64,000 nucleotides of DNA from Lonicera japonica (Eukaryota; Streptophyta; Magnoliopsida; Dipsacales; Caprifoliaceae), in the NCBI GenBank assembly GCA_021464415.1, contig CM038467.1, positions 52,805,309-52,869,308 on the forward strand, read 5' to 3'. Below the pieces are notes generated by a model, which did no database searches, was not told the origin of the DNA, and saw nothing but the letters and a program-made list of their open reading frames with translations. The first letter of the stretch is position 1. Each line of letters starts with the position of its first letter. Positions 34,060-45,525 of this stretch are shown here, piece after piece. The position numbers and the translations under genes are program-made.

Positions 34060-34272
34060 CTATACTAAGACTTAATTACATAATTTGGACCCTGTGCTTA
34101 CATAGTTTATTGCACAGATACCCCTCACCCACTAAACTCTTTTAATTACACAGCAACCGTGATTTTTAATCTATCACACAAAAACACCTATACTTGGTAA
34201 AAAAATTCCAAAGATTCAGGTGAGGCCATGGCCCCTCCTGGTCCCTACATGGCTCCACCCCTGAGTTGTTAC

Positions 34273-35082
34273 ATAATTGGCAGAGAAATAGAGTATTTAA
34301 TACTTATATTTTATTTTCAATTGTATTTTATTATCGGAGAAGGCACATTGTACTTAATACTTCGTATTTAGATAAAAGTGAGTTTATCATTTATTTAAAT
34401 TCAAGATTTTTACTTTTTTTCTTACATTCCACCGAACTTTCTTTTTAGTGGCATTTATTCTCCTGTTTATTAATTAATTCTTACAAGCACTCTTCATTGA
34501 GGTAACAACGAAATAGGATCGTTTGATTTGTTTGTTACAACTTTCAGAAAATACTAAAAAAATATAAGATTATCAAACCCTTGACTATCACGCCCTAAAT
34601 TCAATAAAGTAACCTAAAGTGAACAATAAAACTTAATATAAATTTCTATAGTCCAGTGGGACAATTAAGTATAACAAGATGGCACCCTAGAGTAAGAGAA
34701 TCAAGAAAATGCTTTAATGCTCCAAGACCCAAGGGCTATCACAAGTCCCCGTATAGGGGCTCATGTGACTATACGGTTTGGTTTTGGACTAGATTATGTA
34801 TCAAATGAGAAAAAATGATGGCCAAAACAATTTATGTTAGGTGATGTTCACCTTTAACTATATTTAAAATGTGTATTTGTTTAATAGTATATGCAAGTTA
34901 GATACAGTATATGGAATTTAAAAATAATCAAAATAGCAATAAAATCAATTTATTAAAATATTAGTTATGACATTATATTTTGGTTTTTATATTTCATTTC
35001 CATCGTTAATATTTTGAATAAAACAATATTAGTAGTTAAATTTGAACTCACATCCTTCTATTTTTTTTAATGCACGAAAGTG
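34273..35082. other. Intergenic DNA, no gene
   Basis: No coding or RNA gene can be supported. The phrase TATCACGCCCTAAATTC (about 34588) and the GC-richer block at 34680-34790 look like worn LTR sequence, but boundaries could not be set. Confidence 0.35.
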
Positions 35083-35087
35083 CATAC

Positions 35088-35972
35088 TGTTAAGAATGGT
35101 GGTTGGCTCAAACCATTGATTCTACATAAAAAAAATTGTAGAACTCAACATGAGTATATATAGTAAGGGAGTGCCACCATCCAGTAACGAGACCTTTTAC
35201 GTTAAAACTCCACACCTATAAACCAAAGGTGTTTAAATTAGGGTCAATATTGTTACTATGTGCGCAGACCGGTGTGCCCAATTGGTGCCCTAGGCCCTAT
35301 TCGAGTGCCGGTGGACACAAAAATTGGTATCAAAAGTCAATGGTGAATTCACGCACTTGTGGTGCAGTACCAGTAACTAGACTCGATGGAGTTGGGAAGA
35401 ACTTGGTAAAGCCTAAGGTGATGAGTCGCTATAAAAAACGTCAGGTAGCTGGACTTGGTGGAACCTATGGTAGAGTTAGACTCGGAGAAGTTGGGGGTGG
35501 AGTTGATATAGCCTTCGTACACCCGAGGTAAAGTCAAGGTGGTTGTCCAAGTTCCTCGAGTAAAGTGAAATAGGGTGTTCCTCGAGATATGCATTGACCA
35601 AAGGTGGACGATCTTCCAGATAGTGTTGAGTGGTGATCTACATGAACAATTCAAAGGTGGATTCAAGATGGACTAAGGTATAGATCCAAGTGGAGCTAGG
35701 TGGACCGGTGTTAATTCAAGATGGAGCCAAATTTGGACTTGTTTAATCCAAGGTGGAGATTGTTGAGAATGGTAGTTGGCTCAAACCATTGATTCCACAC
35801 GGAAAAATTGTCGAATTCAACATGGATATATAATGGGGGAGTATCACCATATAGTAACGAGACATTTTAGGTAAAAACCCCACACCTGTGGCCCAAAGGT
35901 GTTTAAGTTGGGCACAATATTGTTACTATGTGTGCAGACCGATGGGCCCAGTTGGTGCCGGTGGACACAACA
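35088..35972 (+). mobile_element. Complete TRIM element, second family
   Basis: Two direct LTRs (35088-35322, 235 bp; 35761-35972, 212 bp) begin TGTTAAGAATGGTGG / TGTTGAGAATGGTAG and end GGACACAAAA / GGACACAACA. The 5' LTR has about 20 bp extra near 35290. ATTGGTATCAAAAG, a mutated initiator-tRNA-Met primer-binding site, follows the first LTR, and AAGGTGGAGAT, a polypurine tract, precedes the second. A perfect 5-bp duplication CATAC flanks the whole (35083-35087, 35973-35977). The 438-bp interior repeats AAGGTGGA / AAGATGGA words and encodes no retroelement protein. A 100-codon frame at 35229-35531 overlaps LTR and interior and is not a gene. Confidence 0.88.
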
Positions 35973-35977
35973 CATAC

Positions 35978-36739
35978 TTTTAAGTACCGAAAAAATGATT
36001 GCATACTTCTATATTTAGCATTATATATACTTTTATGTAAAGACATGATGGGTTCAACAGCCAAGTGAAGTTGTTTCATACTTTTGTAATGAATTTTTTC
36101 CCTTTAAAAAGCAAAAAAGATACAACAATACAAGCTCATAACTAATTAACCATCATGCCAACCATTACTTTTGTTCAATTTTTTTTTCTTAAAAGTTATT
36201 ATATATATAAGGAGTAGGGCCAGCCCTAAGGCTTTGGAAGGTGGGCAACCGCCTAGGGCCTAAATAGTTTGGTGCCTTTATAAAATTAGGGGGGCCAAGT
36301 TCTAGCATTTACCTTTATAATACCTCGTGTCCCACTTTTGTGATAATCTTTATCTTTAGCTTAATTAAGACTTAACCTCCATTAGAGGGTGGGTTTTGGT
36401 TTTGGACCCTTCTTAGTTCATTCGACGCTTCTAGTATGTCATATTAACATATTGAGTTTGCGTGAGTGATCATTTCGCAATTCCAATTGTCTGAATTGAA
36501 ATTGGCATGTTAACTGCACGTTTAGGTTTTACACAAATTACAGATTTTGAGCAATCTTTGAGAAGTCATAACTCTTTATTTCTTATCCAAATGATTCCCC
36601 TTCGATGCTAAAAGTTCTGTCTCATTCATTTCTACAACTTTCATGTTGAGCCCGAGATGAGATTCTAGCACCTTAGGGGTCTGGGGACCTAAACGGCAGA
36701 TTAACTAAGTGTCGTAGATCCAAGATTGATCTTGGCTTC
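35978..36739. other. Intergenic DNA with one possible hAT end
   Basis: TAGGGCCAGCCCTAAGGC near 36214 and the following GGGCCTAAATAG resemble one terminus of a hAT-type element, but no partner end was located. The stretch 36420-36720 reads like LTR leader sequence. No gene was found. Confidence 0.35.
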
Positions 36740-38114
36740 TGTTGAGCTAATAATGTTTATTTTAATTATTTGATTTTGATTATTAAATTCATTTGATTAA
36801 TCTAACATGTATGTCTATATCGTATTGTGGATATTTTTAATGAAGCATTAGATTCAAGAATGCCAGATGGACTTTCAATAAATATTCAAAGTGTTGTGGA
36901 CTTATTCAAGATGACATGGAATCCTAATTGGCCTAAAAGATAAATATTTAAAGGCTTCATTTCAACACATCAAGAGTTTCAAGAAAGATCCAAGTGAAGA
37001 AAATGTGTGTGAGTGTTTAGGAAAATTTTTTAAAAGTTACTGATATTTGATCATAAGGAAATTGCTCAAATTTATTCAAATTTATTTTTGAAACAATATC
37101 TAATTATTTAATAATATATTTTTTATCTCATGACTATTTTTATTATTAAAATTATTTTTGAGATATATGCACATTTCCCAAAACATGTTTGGATTTATAC
37201 ATCATGCCTTTCTACTAAACCAAAATTAGACTTTAAGATCTTTCTTGTATAATTGGCATTAACATTAATGAGATAAGAAAGGTTGGTGGGATATTATCCT
37301 TTAAAGGCTAAAAAAGCTATCCTGGACAGGCTTAAATAGTCGACTGTTTCGCTCAATAGTCGACTGTTTAGTCTTGACAAAAAGTTTGTGTGTTTTTCAC
37401 TCCAAAACTCTCTTAAACGGATATATCTCTTTGCAAATGGCTATAATCTTATTTTGGGGTATTTATAGAGTTTAAAAACTCCTTTCAAACCATCCAATTA
37501 TCTAGAAATCAATCAGAAACTTCATATTTAATCTCAAGCATCATCTTTCATTTGATTTCAAAAGCAATCTAGTCAACTTAATTTGAGCAATCCATTTTCA
37601 TATATTTGACCAAATCTCTCTAACTCTAGAAGTGATCTTCATTATTGTATCCTTGCAAACACTTTGATAAAGTTAGTAAACATCATTAGTGTGTGCCATC
37701 AAATCTTCTATTATACATTTGTGAGTGCCATCGTATTGATTGAGCAAGAGTGTTCTTGTGAAAAGTGTAATGAGTAGAATTACACCTTATATGAAGGTTT
37801 GATTTTCACCTGTAAGAAAATCGATTAATGGAAATTCTCGGGGGAATTACTCGGGCGTGGATGTATCGTCTAAGCAATCAAACCGCATAAACAAAATGTC
37901 ATTGACTCATTCGGTTTTGTCATTCTAAACTTAAAACCTTTTATTTATTATTGTTCATACTTGTTCTTATTATTGTTGTGCTTGATTACTTTATGAGCTT
38001 CCTTAACATATAAACATTTGCATTTGATTTTTATTCAATCTGTTAATTTTTTTAATTCCGCAATTAGTTTTAAAAACTCTATTCACCCCCTCTAGGGTTG
38101 TTTTCCGACCAACA
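36740..38114 (+). repeat. 5' LTR of the second Copia element
   Basis: It begins TGTTGAGCTAATAATG and ends TTTTCCGACCAACA, about 1375 bp, directly before a degraded primer-binding site (ATTTGTATCAGATG, 38115). The last 350 bp match the end of the Copia LTR at 16285-17841. AATAGTCGACTGTTT occurs twice in tandem near 37336 and 37354. The 3' LTR of this element is not in the window, so the start rests on the TG end and on similarity. Confidence 0.7.
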
Positions 38115-38170
38115 ATTTGTATCAGATGTTGTACTCTTATTTTGATTTCCCAATTTTAGAGTTTACGATC

Positions 38171-39417
38171 ATGTCTATCTATTAAGGAACCGGCCTTTTC
38201 GAATGAGCTTCCATCACTAGGCCACCATTGTTTAATGGCAAAAATTATAACTATTAGAAAAATAGAATGTGTACATTTTTACAAGCTAGTGATTTTGAAC
38301 AATGGAGGGTTACACTTTTTGGACCATATGAGATTACTAAAACCGATGAAAAAGGTAATATAATTCCCAAATCGGTATCCAAATATGATGAGAATGATAT
38401 TAAGAAAATCCAATTCAATGCTAAAGCTTTAAATTCCTTACATTGTGCTTTAAGTATGGATGAATACAACAAAATCTCTAATTGCAAAACTACCAAAGAG
38501 ATTTGGAACAAACTTAAGGTTGTTTATGATGGAACCTCTCAAGTTAAGGATGAGAACATTAATATGCTTATCCATGATTATGAATTATTCAAAATGGAGC
38601 CTAATGAATCTTTTACTTCTATGTATAGTAGATTCTCTATCATCACCAATGCTTTGGATCTTCTTGGCAAGGTTTACACTAATGAAGAAAAGATTCGAAA
38701 AAATCTTCGGATTCTTTCTAAGAAGTGGAGGCCTAATGTGATGGACATACAAGAAGCTAAAAATCTCAAGACCCTTAGCACGGATGAACTTTTGGGATCT
38801 CTCAACCTATGAGAAAGAATTGAAAATAGAGGATGAGGTGGATGTTAAATTGAAGAAAACTTTAGCCCTCAAAGAAAATCAACATGAGGATGACAATGAG
38901 TCAATGGGGCGAGATGAAGACATGGCATTTCTCTCTAGTAAGTTCATGAAATTCCTAGCAAATAAGAAGAACTATCAAGGAAGATGCAACAATAATGGAT
39001 CATCTTCAAGGAGAAACGATGACCGACCAACTCAGTTAAGAGTTAAAAATGGGGAAGTAAAACACGCTCATCTCCAAGGAACATAGAGCGATTTCGAAGG
39101 TGGAGAATCCGATACCGACTCTAGCGAAGAGGAAACGATAAATCTTTGCCCTATGGCAAAACGTGATGAGGTATATTCTAACTATAACTCCTTTAATGAT
39201 GATGATGTTTTTATTAATGATAATTTACATGATGAGAATGACTATGATGAGCTCTATGAAATGTTTAAGGAATTGCATAGTAAATTTGAAAATATTTTTA
39301 AGAAATATGAAAATCTCAAGAAAGACAACTCCATGAGTTCTAGCAATTGTGAAATTTTCAAAAAGGAAAACATTATTTTGAAAAACGAAATTAAAACTTT
39401 GAAAAAAGGAAAATAAA
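38171..39417 (+). pseudogene. Second Copia gag, broken, zinc knuckle deleted
   Basis: The ATG at 38171 corresponds to that of the first Copia (11887), but TAA follows four codons later and TAG replaces Trp at 38255. From 38267 the capsid part is open (FLQASDFEQWRVTLFGPYEI, FKMEPNES) to a frameshift near 38806. The region that should hold the CCHC knuckle is deleted (about 90 bp, near 39035). A TAG at 39084 lies at the same place as 12901 in the first Copia. The coiled-coil part resumes at 39153-39416. The copy cannot produce Gag. Confidence 0.82.
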
Positions 39418-41192
39418 AGAAAATTTTATACACACTTGTATTAGAGAATCGTATGTTGAAATATCAAGTAGATGACTTAACTAGTAGTCCAACCAAGTTT
39501 ACCAATGGAAGGAATAACTTGGATAAATTACTAGGAATGTAAAGGTGTGTTTTTGACAAGGCCGGTTTGGGATATAATCAAATTGATAATCAAAAGGATT
39601 ACAAAAAATCTTCAAAATATACACACCGCATGATCCCACTCATCTTTGCTCATATTATGGTATAAATACTTATCATGTGGATTCTTACTTTTATAGGAAT
39701 GAAAGTATTCCTAAGAGAAAACTTACTTGGGTTCCAAAAGGAACCATGGTGTATGCTAACCCAAAGGGCCCAAAACATTTTGGGTACCAAATGAGAAGTT
39801 ACTTACGGTTTTAGTGTAGGTTTACTTGAAAGCAAGAGAAAGAAAAACCAGATGGTTCTTGGATAGCGGTTACTTAAAGCACATGACGGGAGACAAAAAC
39901 AACTTCTTAAATCTCATTCATAAACAAGGTGGGAATGGAACTTTTGGAGACAATGCCATGAGCAAAATCATCGGTATAAGTAAGGTTGGTAAGGATTCTA
40001 TTTGAATTGATAATGTTCTCTTGGTAGAAGGTTTAAAGAAAAATTTACTTAGCATTATTCAATTGTGTGATAAAAGTTATGAAGTTATTTTTAAATCCGT
40101 TTGTTGCATTGTGAAAAACATTAGATATAATTCTATTTTACTTGTTGCATATAGAACTAGTAATGTGTATACTCTTGAGCTTGATAATTCATCTCAACAA
40201 GATGTTAAATATTTATCCGCTATCAATGAAACTTCATGGTTGTGGCATAGAAGATTGGGACATGCTAATATGGAATTGATTCACACTTTGTCTGAAAAAG
40301 AATTAGCTAAAGGTTTGCTTAAAACTAAGTTTGTTAAAGATAAAATTTGTAATGCATGTCAACTTGGTAAACAACACAAGTACTCTTTTAAATCTAAGAA
40401 ATATATTACTACAACTAGACATCTTGATATATTGGACTTAGACTTATTTGGTCCTAATTCGGTTGCAAGTTTAGGTGGTAAATTGTATGCCTTTGTTATT
40501 GTTGATGATTATTCTATATTTACTTAGGTGTTCTTTCTTACTCACTCCATATATATTTGCTAAGTTTCGTAGAAAAGTTTAAAATAAAAAAGATGTTTCT
40601 ATTATGCATGTTAAAAGTGATAGAGGTAAAGAATTTGATAATGTTGATATTGAGAACTTTTGTGATGAGCATAGTATTAATCATAATTTTTCAGCACTTA
40701 GAACTCCTCAACAAAATAGTATTGTTGAAAGGAAAAATAGATCTCTTCAAGAAATGTCTAGAACCATGCTAAACGAACACTTTTCGCCAAAATACTTTTG
40801 CGTGGTAGCTGTTAATACAGCATGCGATGTGATTAATCGTGTTATTATTCATAAAAAGTTAGATAAGAAACCTTATGAATTGTGGAATGACAAGAAATCG
40901 AATATTGCATATATTAAAGTCTTTGGTTGGAAGTGTTTTATATTGAATGATTGTGATCACTTAGGAAAGTTTGATGTTAAATCCGATGAAGGAATTTTTC
41001 TTAGGTGTGCTACTAATAATAAAGCTCATCATGTTTATAACAAGAAAAGTTTAGTTGTTTAAGAATCTATACATGCTGTGTTTGATGAGTTTAATCCTTT
41101 TACACCCATTGTGCATTCCGATAAAGTTGTTACAATTATTCAAAAGGATTTAAAAATTCAAGTTAATGATACATCTAAGAAAGAACCATTGA
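39418..41192 (+). pseudogene. Second Copia protease and integrase, several stops and frameshifts
   Basis: The protease is recognised from RWFLDSG with an altered following residue (about 39852). A long open part at 40021-40527 has GAG-pre-integrase and the HHCC zinc site (WHRRLGHANMELIH, CNACQLGKQHK), then the first catalytic Asp region LDLFGPNSVASLGGKLYAF and VDDYS. A TAG at 40525 replaces the Trp of FTW. After a frameshift, 40604-41062 has KSDRGKEF (second Asp) and TPQQNSIVERKNR with the catalytic Glu. The frame reaches the solo LTR at 41198, which interrupts the linker before reverse transcriptase. Confidence 0.85.
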
Positions 41193-41197
41193 GTGCT

Positions 41198-42389
41198 TGT
41201 GAACACCCCAATCCACGATTCTTGTGTGAATACTGGTTTCTCATAAAATAAGTATTTCACATTAGGTCCTGAGTCATCATGCATATAGAAGACTGATAAG
41301 AAAGACTCCAAGTTCGGATCCGATGAGAGTCTGATACGACCTTTGTTACCTCTTCGCTTACTAGGACCGGGATCGACCTGCCCAGTCAGGTTGCGGGGTG
41401 TGGGGCAGCACCCGTTAGAAATTTGAGTTTTTTAGCGCTCCAGCCGCAGCCCTCCAACCATATGGCTACCTGCCAACCGTACGGTTGGGATCCAACCACA
41501 GGTCCCAGCCGCACGCCCCAACTGCAGGTCCTAGCCACACCCTCTGCGGCTACCCCTACGGCTGACCTCTTTTGGAGCATTTTTGGCGGAATTTTCTCTA
41601 TAAATAGGACCTTTGGGCTCTCATTTGGAGGCATGAACACTCAATAGAGTTTTTAATAAGGAGAAACTCTGTCAAAATTACTAGAGAGCCTTTTTAGAGA
41701 AAGTCTTAGAGAGAATTTCAAGAGAGAGAAGGTTCTAGAAAGAGAAAAGAGCAAGCAAGAGATCTTTGTTCTTCTTTAAAGCACATTAGGTACATTTCTA
41801 TACAACTCTCCTAAATTTTTATATTGCATTTAAATACAAGTTTTAATACAAAAAATTAGATAACTTGCAAAGAAGTCCATTGCTTTTTACAAGAAAACTA
41901 AAAATATGTTTTGACACGTTTTTAAAACAAAACAAAAATATAAAAACAGTTTCAAACATATGGAACTACGAGACTCTGATTTCATTCTATGAATGAATAC
42001 GTAGGCGCTCGAGAAGCTCAAGTCTAATTTCAAAATATCGTTTTAAATCAAATTCACCCGAAAGGATTATTTTGGAAATGATTCAAACTACTTGCAAGAT
42101 ATCTAAAATAGGAATTAGATACATGATCTATTAAGAGACCGAAAAGGCGAATTGGGTGCCTAACACCTTCTCAATTCGTAACGTAGTTCCCGAACCCTAG
42201 CAAAATGAATTATCAATGAATCTCTAGTTTTGAATGTATGAAAGATAGTTCATTATTGAATTGTCTTTTATATGATCTTTTATTTGTTTTCTTGTAAAAC
42301 AAACTGGCAACTCTAAAAACACGTTTTCCTTCAAAACAAGAAAAATAAGAAACCCCGAAAAAGACGGGTTGGAGATCCGGATTCTCACA
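41198..42389 (+). repeat. Solo Gypsy LTR inserted in the second Copia
   Basis: TGTGAACACCCCAATCC to GGATTCTCACA, 1192 bp, with a perfect 5-bp duplication GTGCT on both sides (41193-41197, 42390-42394). It carries the family block GAGACCGAAAAGGCG...GGTGCCTAACACC near 42135. The promoter is CTATAAATAGG (about 41598-41608). Upstream of it lies a perfect 16-bp palindrome CCAACCGTACGGTTGG (41473-41488), next to CAACCATATGGCTACC. Small frames over 41386-41647 read through this U3 region and are not genes. Confidence 0.9.
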
Positions 42390-42394
42390 GTGCT

Positions 42395-43292
42395 CAAGCT
42401 TGTTCTAAGGAGTTAGAAAATAAAACAGAGCAAACTTCGAATGATTTTCCTAGGAGTTGGAAATTTATATCCAACCACTATATTGATCAAATTCTTGGAG
42501 AGCCATCTAGTAAAGTAATTACTATATCATCTTTGAGAAATTTTTGTAATAATGTGGCTTTTGTTTCTCAATATGAGCCTAACAATATAAATAAAGCCAA
42601 ACAAGATGAATCTTAGATGATAGCTATACAAGAAGAACTCAATCAATTTGAAAGAAACAAAGTGTGGACACTTGTTCCCAAACCGAATGATCATACTATC
42701 ATTGGCACTAAATGGGTATTTTGTAACAAAAAAGATGAAAATTGTGTAATTGTTAGAAATAAAGCCAAATTTCCCAATGATACAATCAAGAGCAGGTCAT
42801 TGATTATGAGGAAACATATGCACCCGTTACACATTTAGAAGCTATTCGCATGCTACTTGCTTATTCTTACTTTAAATTTTCAAGTTGTATCAAATGAATG
42901 TTAAAAGTGCTTTCTTAAATGGCTTTAATGAAGAGGAAGTTTATGTGAAACAACCTCCCAATTTTGAAAATCATGCTTATCCGAATTATGTGTTTAAATT
43001 GTCAAAAGCTTTGTATGGTTTGAAACAAGCACCAAGAGCATGGTATAATAGATTAAGTTCTTTCTTGCTTAATAATGGCTTTGTTAGAGGAAACGCTTAT
43101 ACCACTTTATTTATTAAGAATCATGATTATAATATGTTACTTATTCAAATTTACGTTTATGATATTATTTTTGGATCTACTAACGAAAATCTATGCAAAG
43201 AATTTTCTATTTGTATGCAAAAAGAGTTCAAAATGAGTATGATGAGAGAAATTAATTACTTTCTCAATCTTCAAGTCAAGCAATACGGCATT
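42395..43292 (+). pseudogene. Second Copia reverse transcriptase, inactive and truncated
   Basis: The RT begins after the solo LTR with KPNDHTIIGTKWVF, preceded by a TAG at 42614. Frameshifts follow near 42770 and 42845. The main open part (42885 on) reads NVKSAFLNGF, VYVKQPPNFENHAYPN, LSKALYGLKQAPRAWYNRL and IYVYDIIFGSTN. The catalytic YVDD is changed to YVYD (about 43151-43162), so this copy would be dead even if expressed. The last Copia residues are YFLNLQVKQYGI; at about 43292 the sequence switches in frame to Gypsy integrase. RNase H and the 3' LTR are missing. Confidence 0.85.
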
Positions 43293-43891
43293 ACTAGGCA
43301 CATATTTTCTTCGTATAGACCGCAGAGCAATGGGGTAGTTGAGGCTGCCAACAAGAATCTGAAGAATATCTTAAGCAAGATGATCGACACCTGCAGAGAC
43401 TGGCCGGAGAAACTCCTATATGTACTATGGGGTTATCGCACCATCGAAAGGGTCTTTACTAGAGCCACCCGTTTTCTTTTACCTACGAGATGGTAGCCGT
43501 CCTCCCAGTCGAGTTAAAGATTCATTCCCTTCGAGTAGTATTGGAGAACCAAGTCAATGAAGTAGAATGGGTCTAGGCCCGTTACAATGAATCAGACCTG
43601 CTAGACGAGAAACGACTGAAAACCACATACCACCATCAGGGGTATCAGAATAGGATTGCTCGGGCATTCATCTAGAAAGTGAAGAATCGAGGTATCAATG
43701 AGAACGACATCATGTTAAAAGAGATCCGAGAGGCAGCCAGGGATCCGAGAGGAAAGTTCTGACATAAGTGGATTGAGTCGTACATAGTCAAATAAATCGA
43801 TACAGGGGGAGCTGCAATACTCATAGATTTAGACGGACATTTGTTACACTCACCAACTAACCTGGACTGCCTCAAGAAATATTATCAATAG
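43293..43891 (+). pseudogene. Ty3/Gypsy (Tat-type) integrase C-terminal part
   Basis: YRPQSNGVVEAANKNLKNIL carries the third catalytic residue (Glu) of a Gypsy integrase. It is followed by DWPEKLLYVLWGYRT and, after a frameshift near 43490, VLPVELKIHSLRVVLENQV, YQNRIARAFI, DPRGKF, KWIESYIV and GGAAILIDLDG. Wording and order match Tat-lineage (Ogre/Retand-type) Gypsy integrases. In-frame stops occur at 43572, 43672, 43759 and 43791. Upstream gag, protease and RT of this Gypsy element are absent; the frame is fused to Copia RT. Confidence 0.85.
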
Positions 43892-44127
43892 ATCACACAT
43901 GTATAGCTAAGAACTACGTAAACCTGAGCCCCAACTTACTATTTTGTTTAAGAAAGATAAAGTCAATAGGGAACGTAGACAACCTGAGAAGTGACTTCAA
44001 GTCCAGTTTAATTATCATAAGAAAAACCTTTCAGTGACACAAAGGTAAGTAGTCTCTTATATTATTTCAGCGGTGGTTTAGAACACCAGAAGTTACAAGA
44101 AAAATTGCTAAGCTAAAACAAATGTAC

Positions 44128-44382
44128 CTAAACTCTAGGAGTCGGCCAAATAGGATCCTCCGCAACCAAGTCAATTTGTGACTCATCCATGATTTGATAA
44201 GCTGAGATAATGCTTTCTTTAATAAGATCGCAATCTATCAATCGGAACCATTCCATCTGATAAGGATCATCGGTCAATTCTTCTACCAGTAATTGGCAAT
44301 GGGAACGAATTATATTACCCGGAAGGGCATGGTTATACCGAAGTGAGTGTAATTGAACTGTCGAGTTTGCTGACCGTGCCAC
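44128..44382 (-). other. Unrecognised antisense frame in the Gypsy 3' region
   Basis: The frame has 84 codons with normal-looking composition (GNIIRSHCQLLVEELTDD, EWFRLIDCDLIKESI). I do not recognise a family. It lies on the minus strand downstream of integrase, where Tat-lineage elements often carry an additional antisense ORF, so it may be the end of that ORF. It could also be chance. Confidence 0.3.
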
Positions 44383-44606
44383 ATTCGCTCCATGGTTAGA
44401 AAAACATGTAGGGTAACAAACTTAAGCTTTAAGAAAAAGTTGTTTAAACTAAATGGGAGGTACTGAAGTATGTTGAATTGCCGAAGAAGTTGTCCAGAGA
44501 GATAAAACGAGGTAAACCAGAGGCCTTTAATCCGAACATAGTTCTACCCACCCACTCTAACAACCATCGCCCTAAGCTTCCACTAGGGGATATTTCATCG
44601 CATAGC

Positions 44607-45095
44607 TTAGAAATTCTCAAAAAACCATACTGTCCAAGCAGACGAAGACATGGTCAAAGCACTAAAGAGGGACCGGTGAAAAAAGTGAATATAATTGTCT
44701 AGTAGCACTCCGTTGAACCCAACAGAATGGAATCGCTCTAACAACCACATGTATAGAAGCCACAGACTCCCCCTTATGAAGGTCAAAGATCCGGCCCAGA
44801 GAGCATCTAATCCGTTTAGAGTCTGTACGAAAATGATAGGCACTATGGACTCTTCGTTTTTGACCTGATATATCAAACTTCGAATAGTCAGATCAACTCT
44901 AGTAAAGCCCATCACTAGTAGCATGTCAGAAATAAGGCAGATTAGAGCCACTACAGTACACCCCACCCAATATGAGGCTTTGTCCTCATAACGATGAAAA
45001 AAATTTACCATCTTATGAAGATCAAGTAGCTTACTAGTAATGAAGCCATCACAGGCCGCTTTAGGAGTCAATAGTAGTGCAATCAGATGTCTCAA
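44607..45095 (-). pseudogene. Antisense ORF of the Gypsy element, DUF7745/PMD-like
   Basis: An open frame of 162 codons starts MRHLIALLLTPKAACDGFI and is rich in hydrophobic helices. Near its end, LWAGSLTFIRGSLWLLYMWL and ERFHS resemble the region of plant mobile-domain or DUF7745-type retroelement proteins where a Trp/Leu-rich helix precedes an ER(F/V) motif. The resemblance is by eye only. About 350 bp upstream on the same strand there is a TATA box with palindromic sites (45440-45540), which makes this a candidate independently transcribed antisense gene of the element. Sequence downstream of it is broken. Confidence 0.4.
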
Positions 45096-45435
45096 TGACC
45101 GATGTCTTCTATCAAAATGGCCATTGAAAGACGGGAATCAAGGCGCAGGAGCCAGGAGAACTCCTCAAAAGTCGGACAAAGTTCATCCAAACCAAAGCGA
45201 AAATGGTGTTCCTCGGGGCTCCAGAAGACCGAGGAACCTAACAAAAAGGAGAAATCTAGAGGCCAAAAATTTCACACAGCAAAAGGATTGAAGACACCGA
45301 AGTTTAAACCATTCTCGAAAGAAACTAAGGCATCACATGCTCTAATATAGGTTAGGTCAGAATCGATCTGATAGGACATTTTTCTAGGTAAAAGGCAAAG
45401 AATGGTAACTGTGGAGATGAAAGAAGGGAAATTGG

Positions 45436-45525
45436 TATATTTATAGCAAAAATGAGATCCCTGTATCTGCTTGTCGCGCAGTAAACCCTCATTCAGGTAG
45501 GATTTTCACGCGACTAACCCTAAAA
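45436..45525 (-). promoter_or_regulatory. Candidate antisense promoter: palindrome sites plus TATA
   Basis: On the minus strand, AGTCGCGTGAAAA and CTGCGCGACAAG (half-palindromes of TTGTCGCGCGACAA) are followed about 25 bases later by GCTATAAATATACC (around 45447-45434). The same two signals in the same order occur in LTR promoters in this window. The nearest downstream frame is 45095-44607. Confidence 0.45.

Larger units (their letters stand above)
32056..34264. mobile_element. hAT-like element split by a solo Gypsy LTR
   Basis: The left end TAGTGGCGGAGCTAG pairs with the reverse complement of the right end, TCAGGGGTGGAGCCATG. An 8-bp duplication with one difference flanks it (CTTGTTAC 32048-32055; GTTGTTAC 34265-34272). 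The AGGGGCCATGGCC phrase just inside the right end is common in this element type. Without the inner LTR the element is about 660 bp. The 77-codon frame at 32104-32337 shows no recognisable domain. Confidence 0.65.

Noticed and set aside
35229..35531. 100-codon frame across the second TRIM
   Set aside because: It starts within the LTR and runs through the primer-binding site and GGTGGA word repeats. TRIM elements encode no protein.
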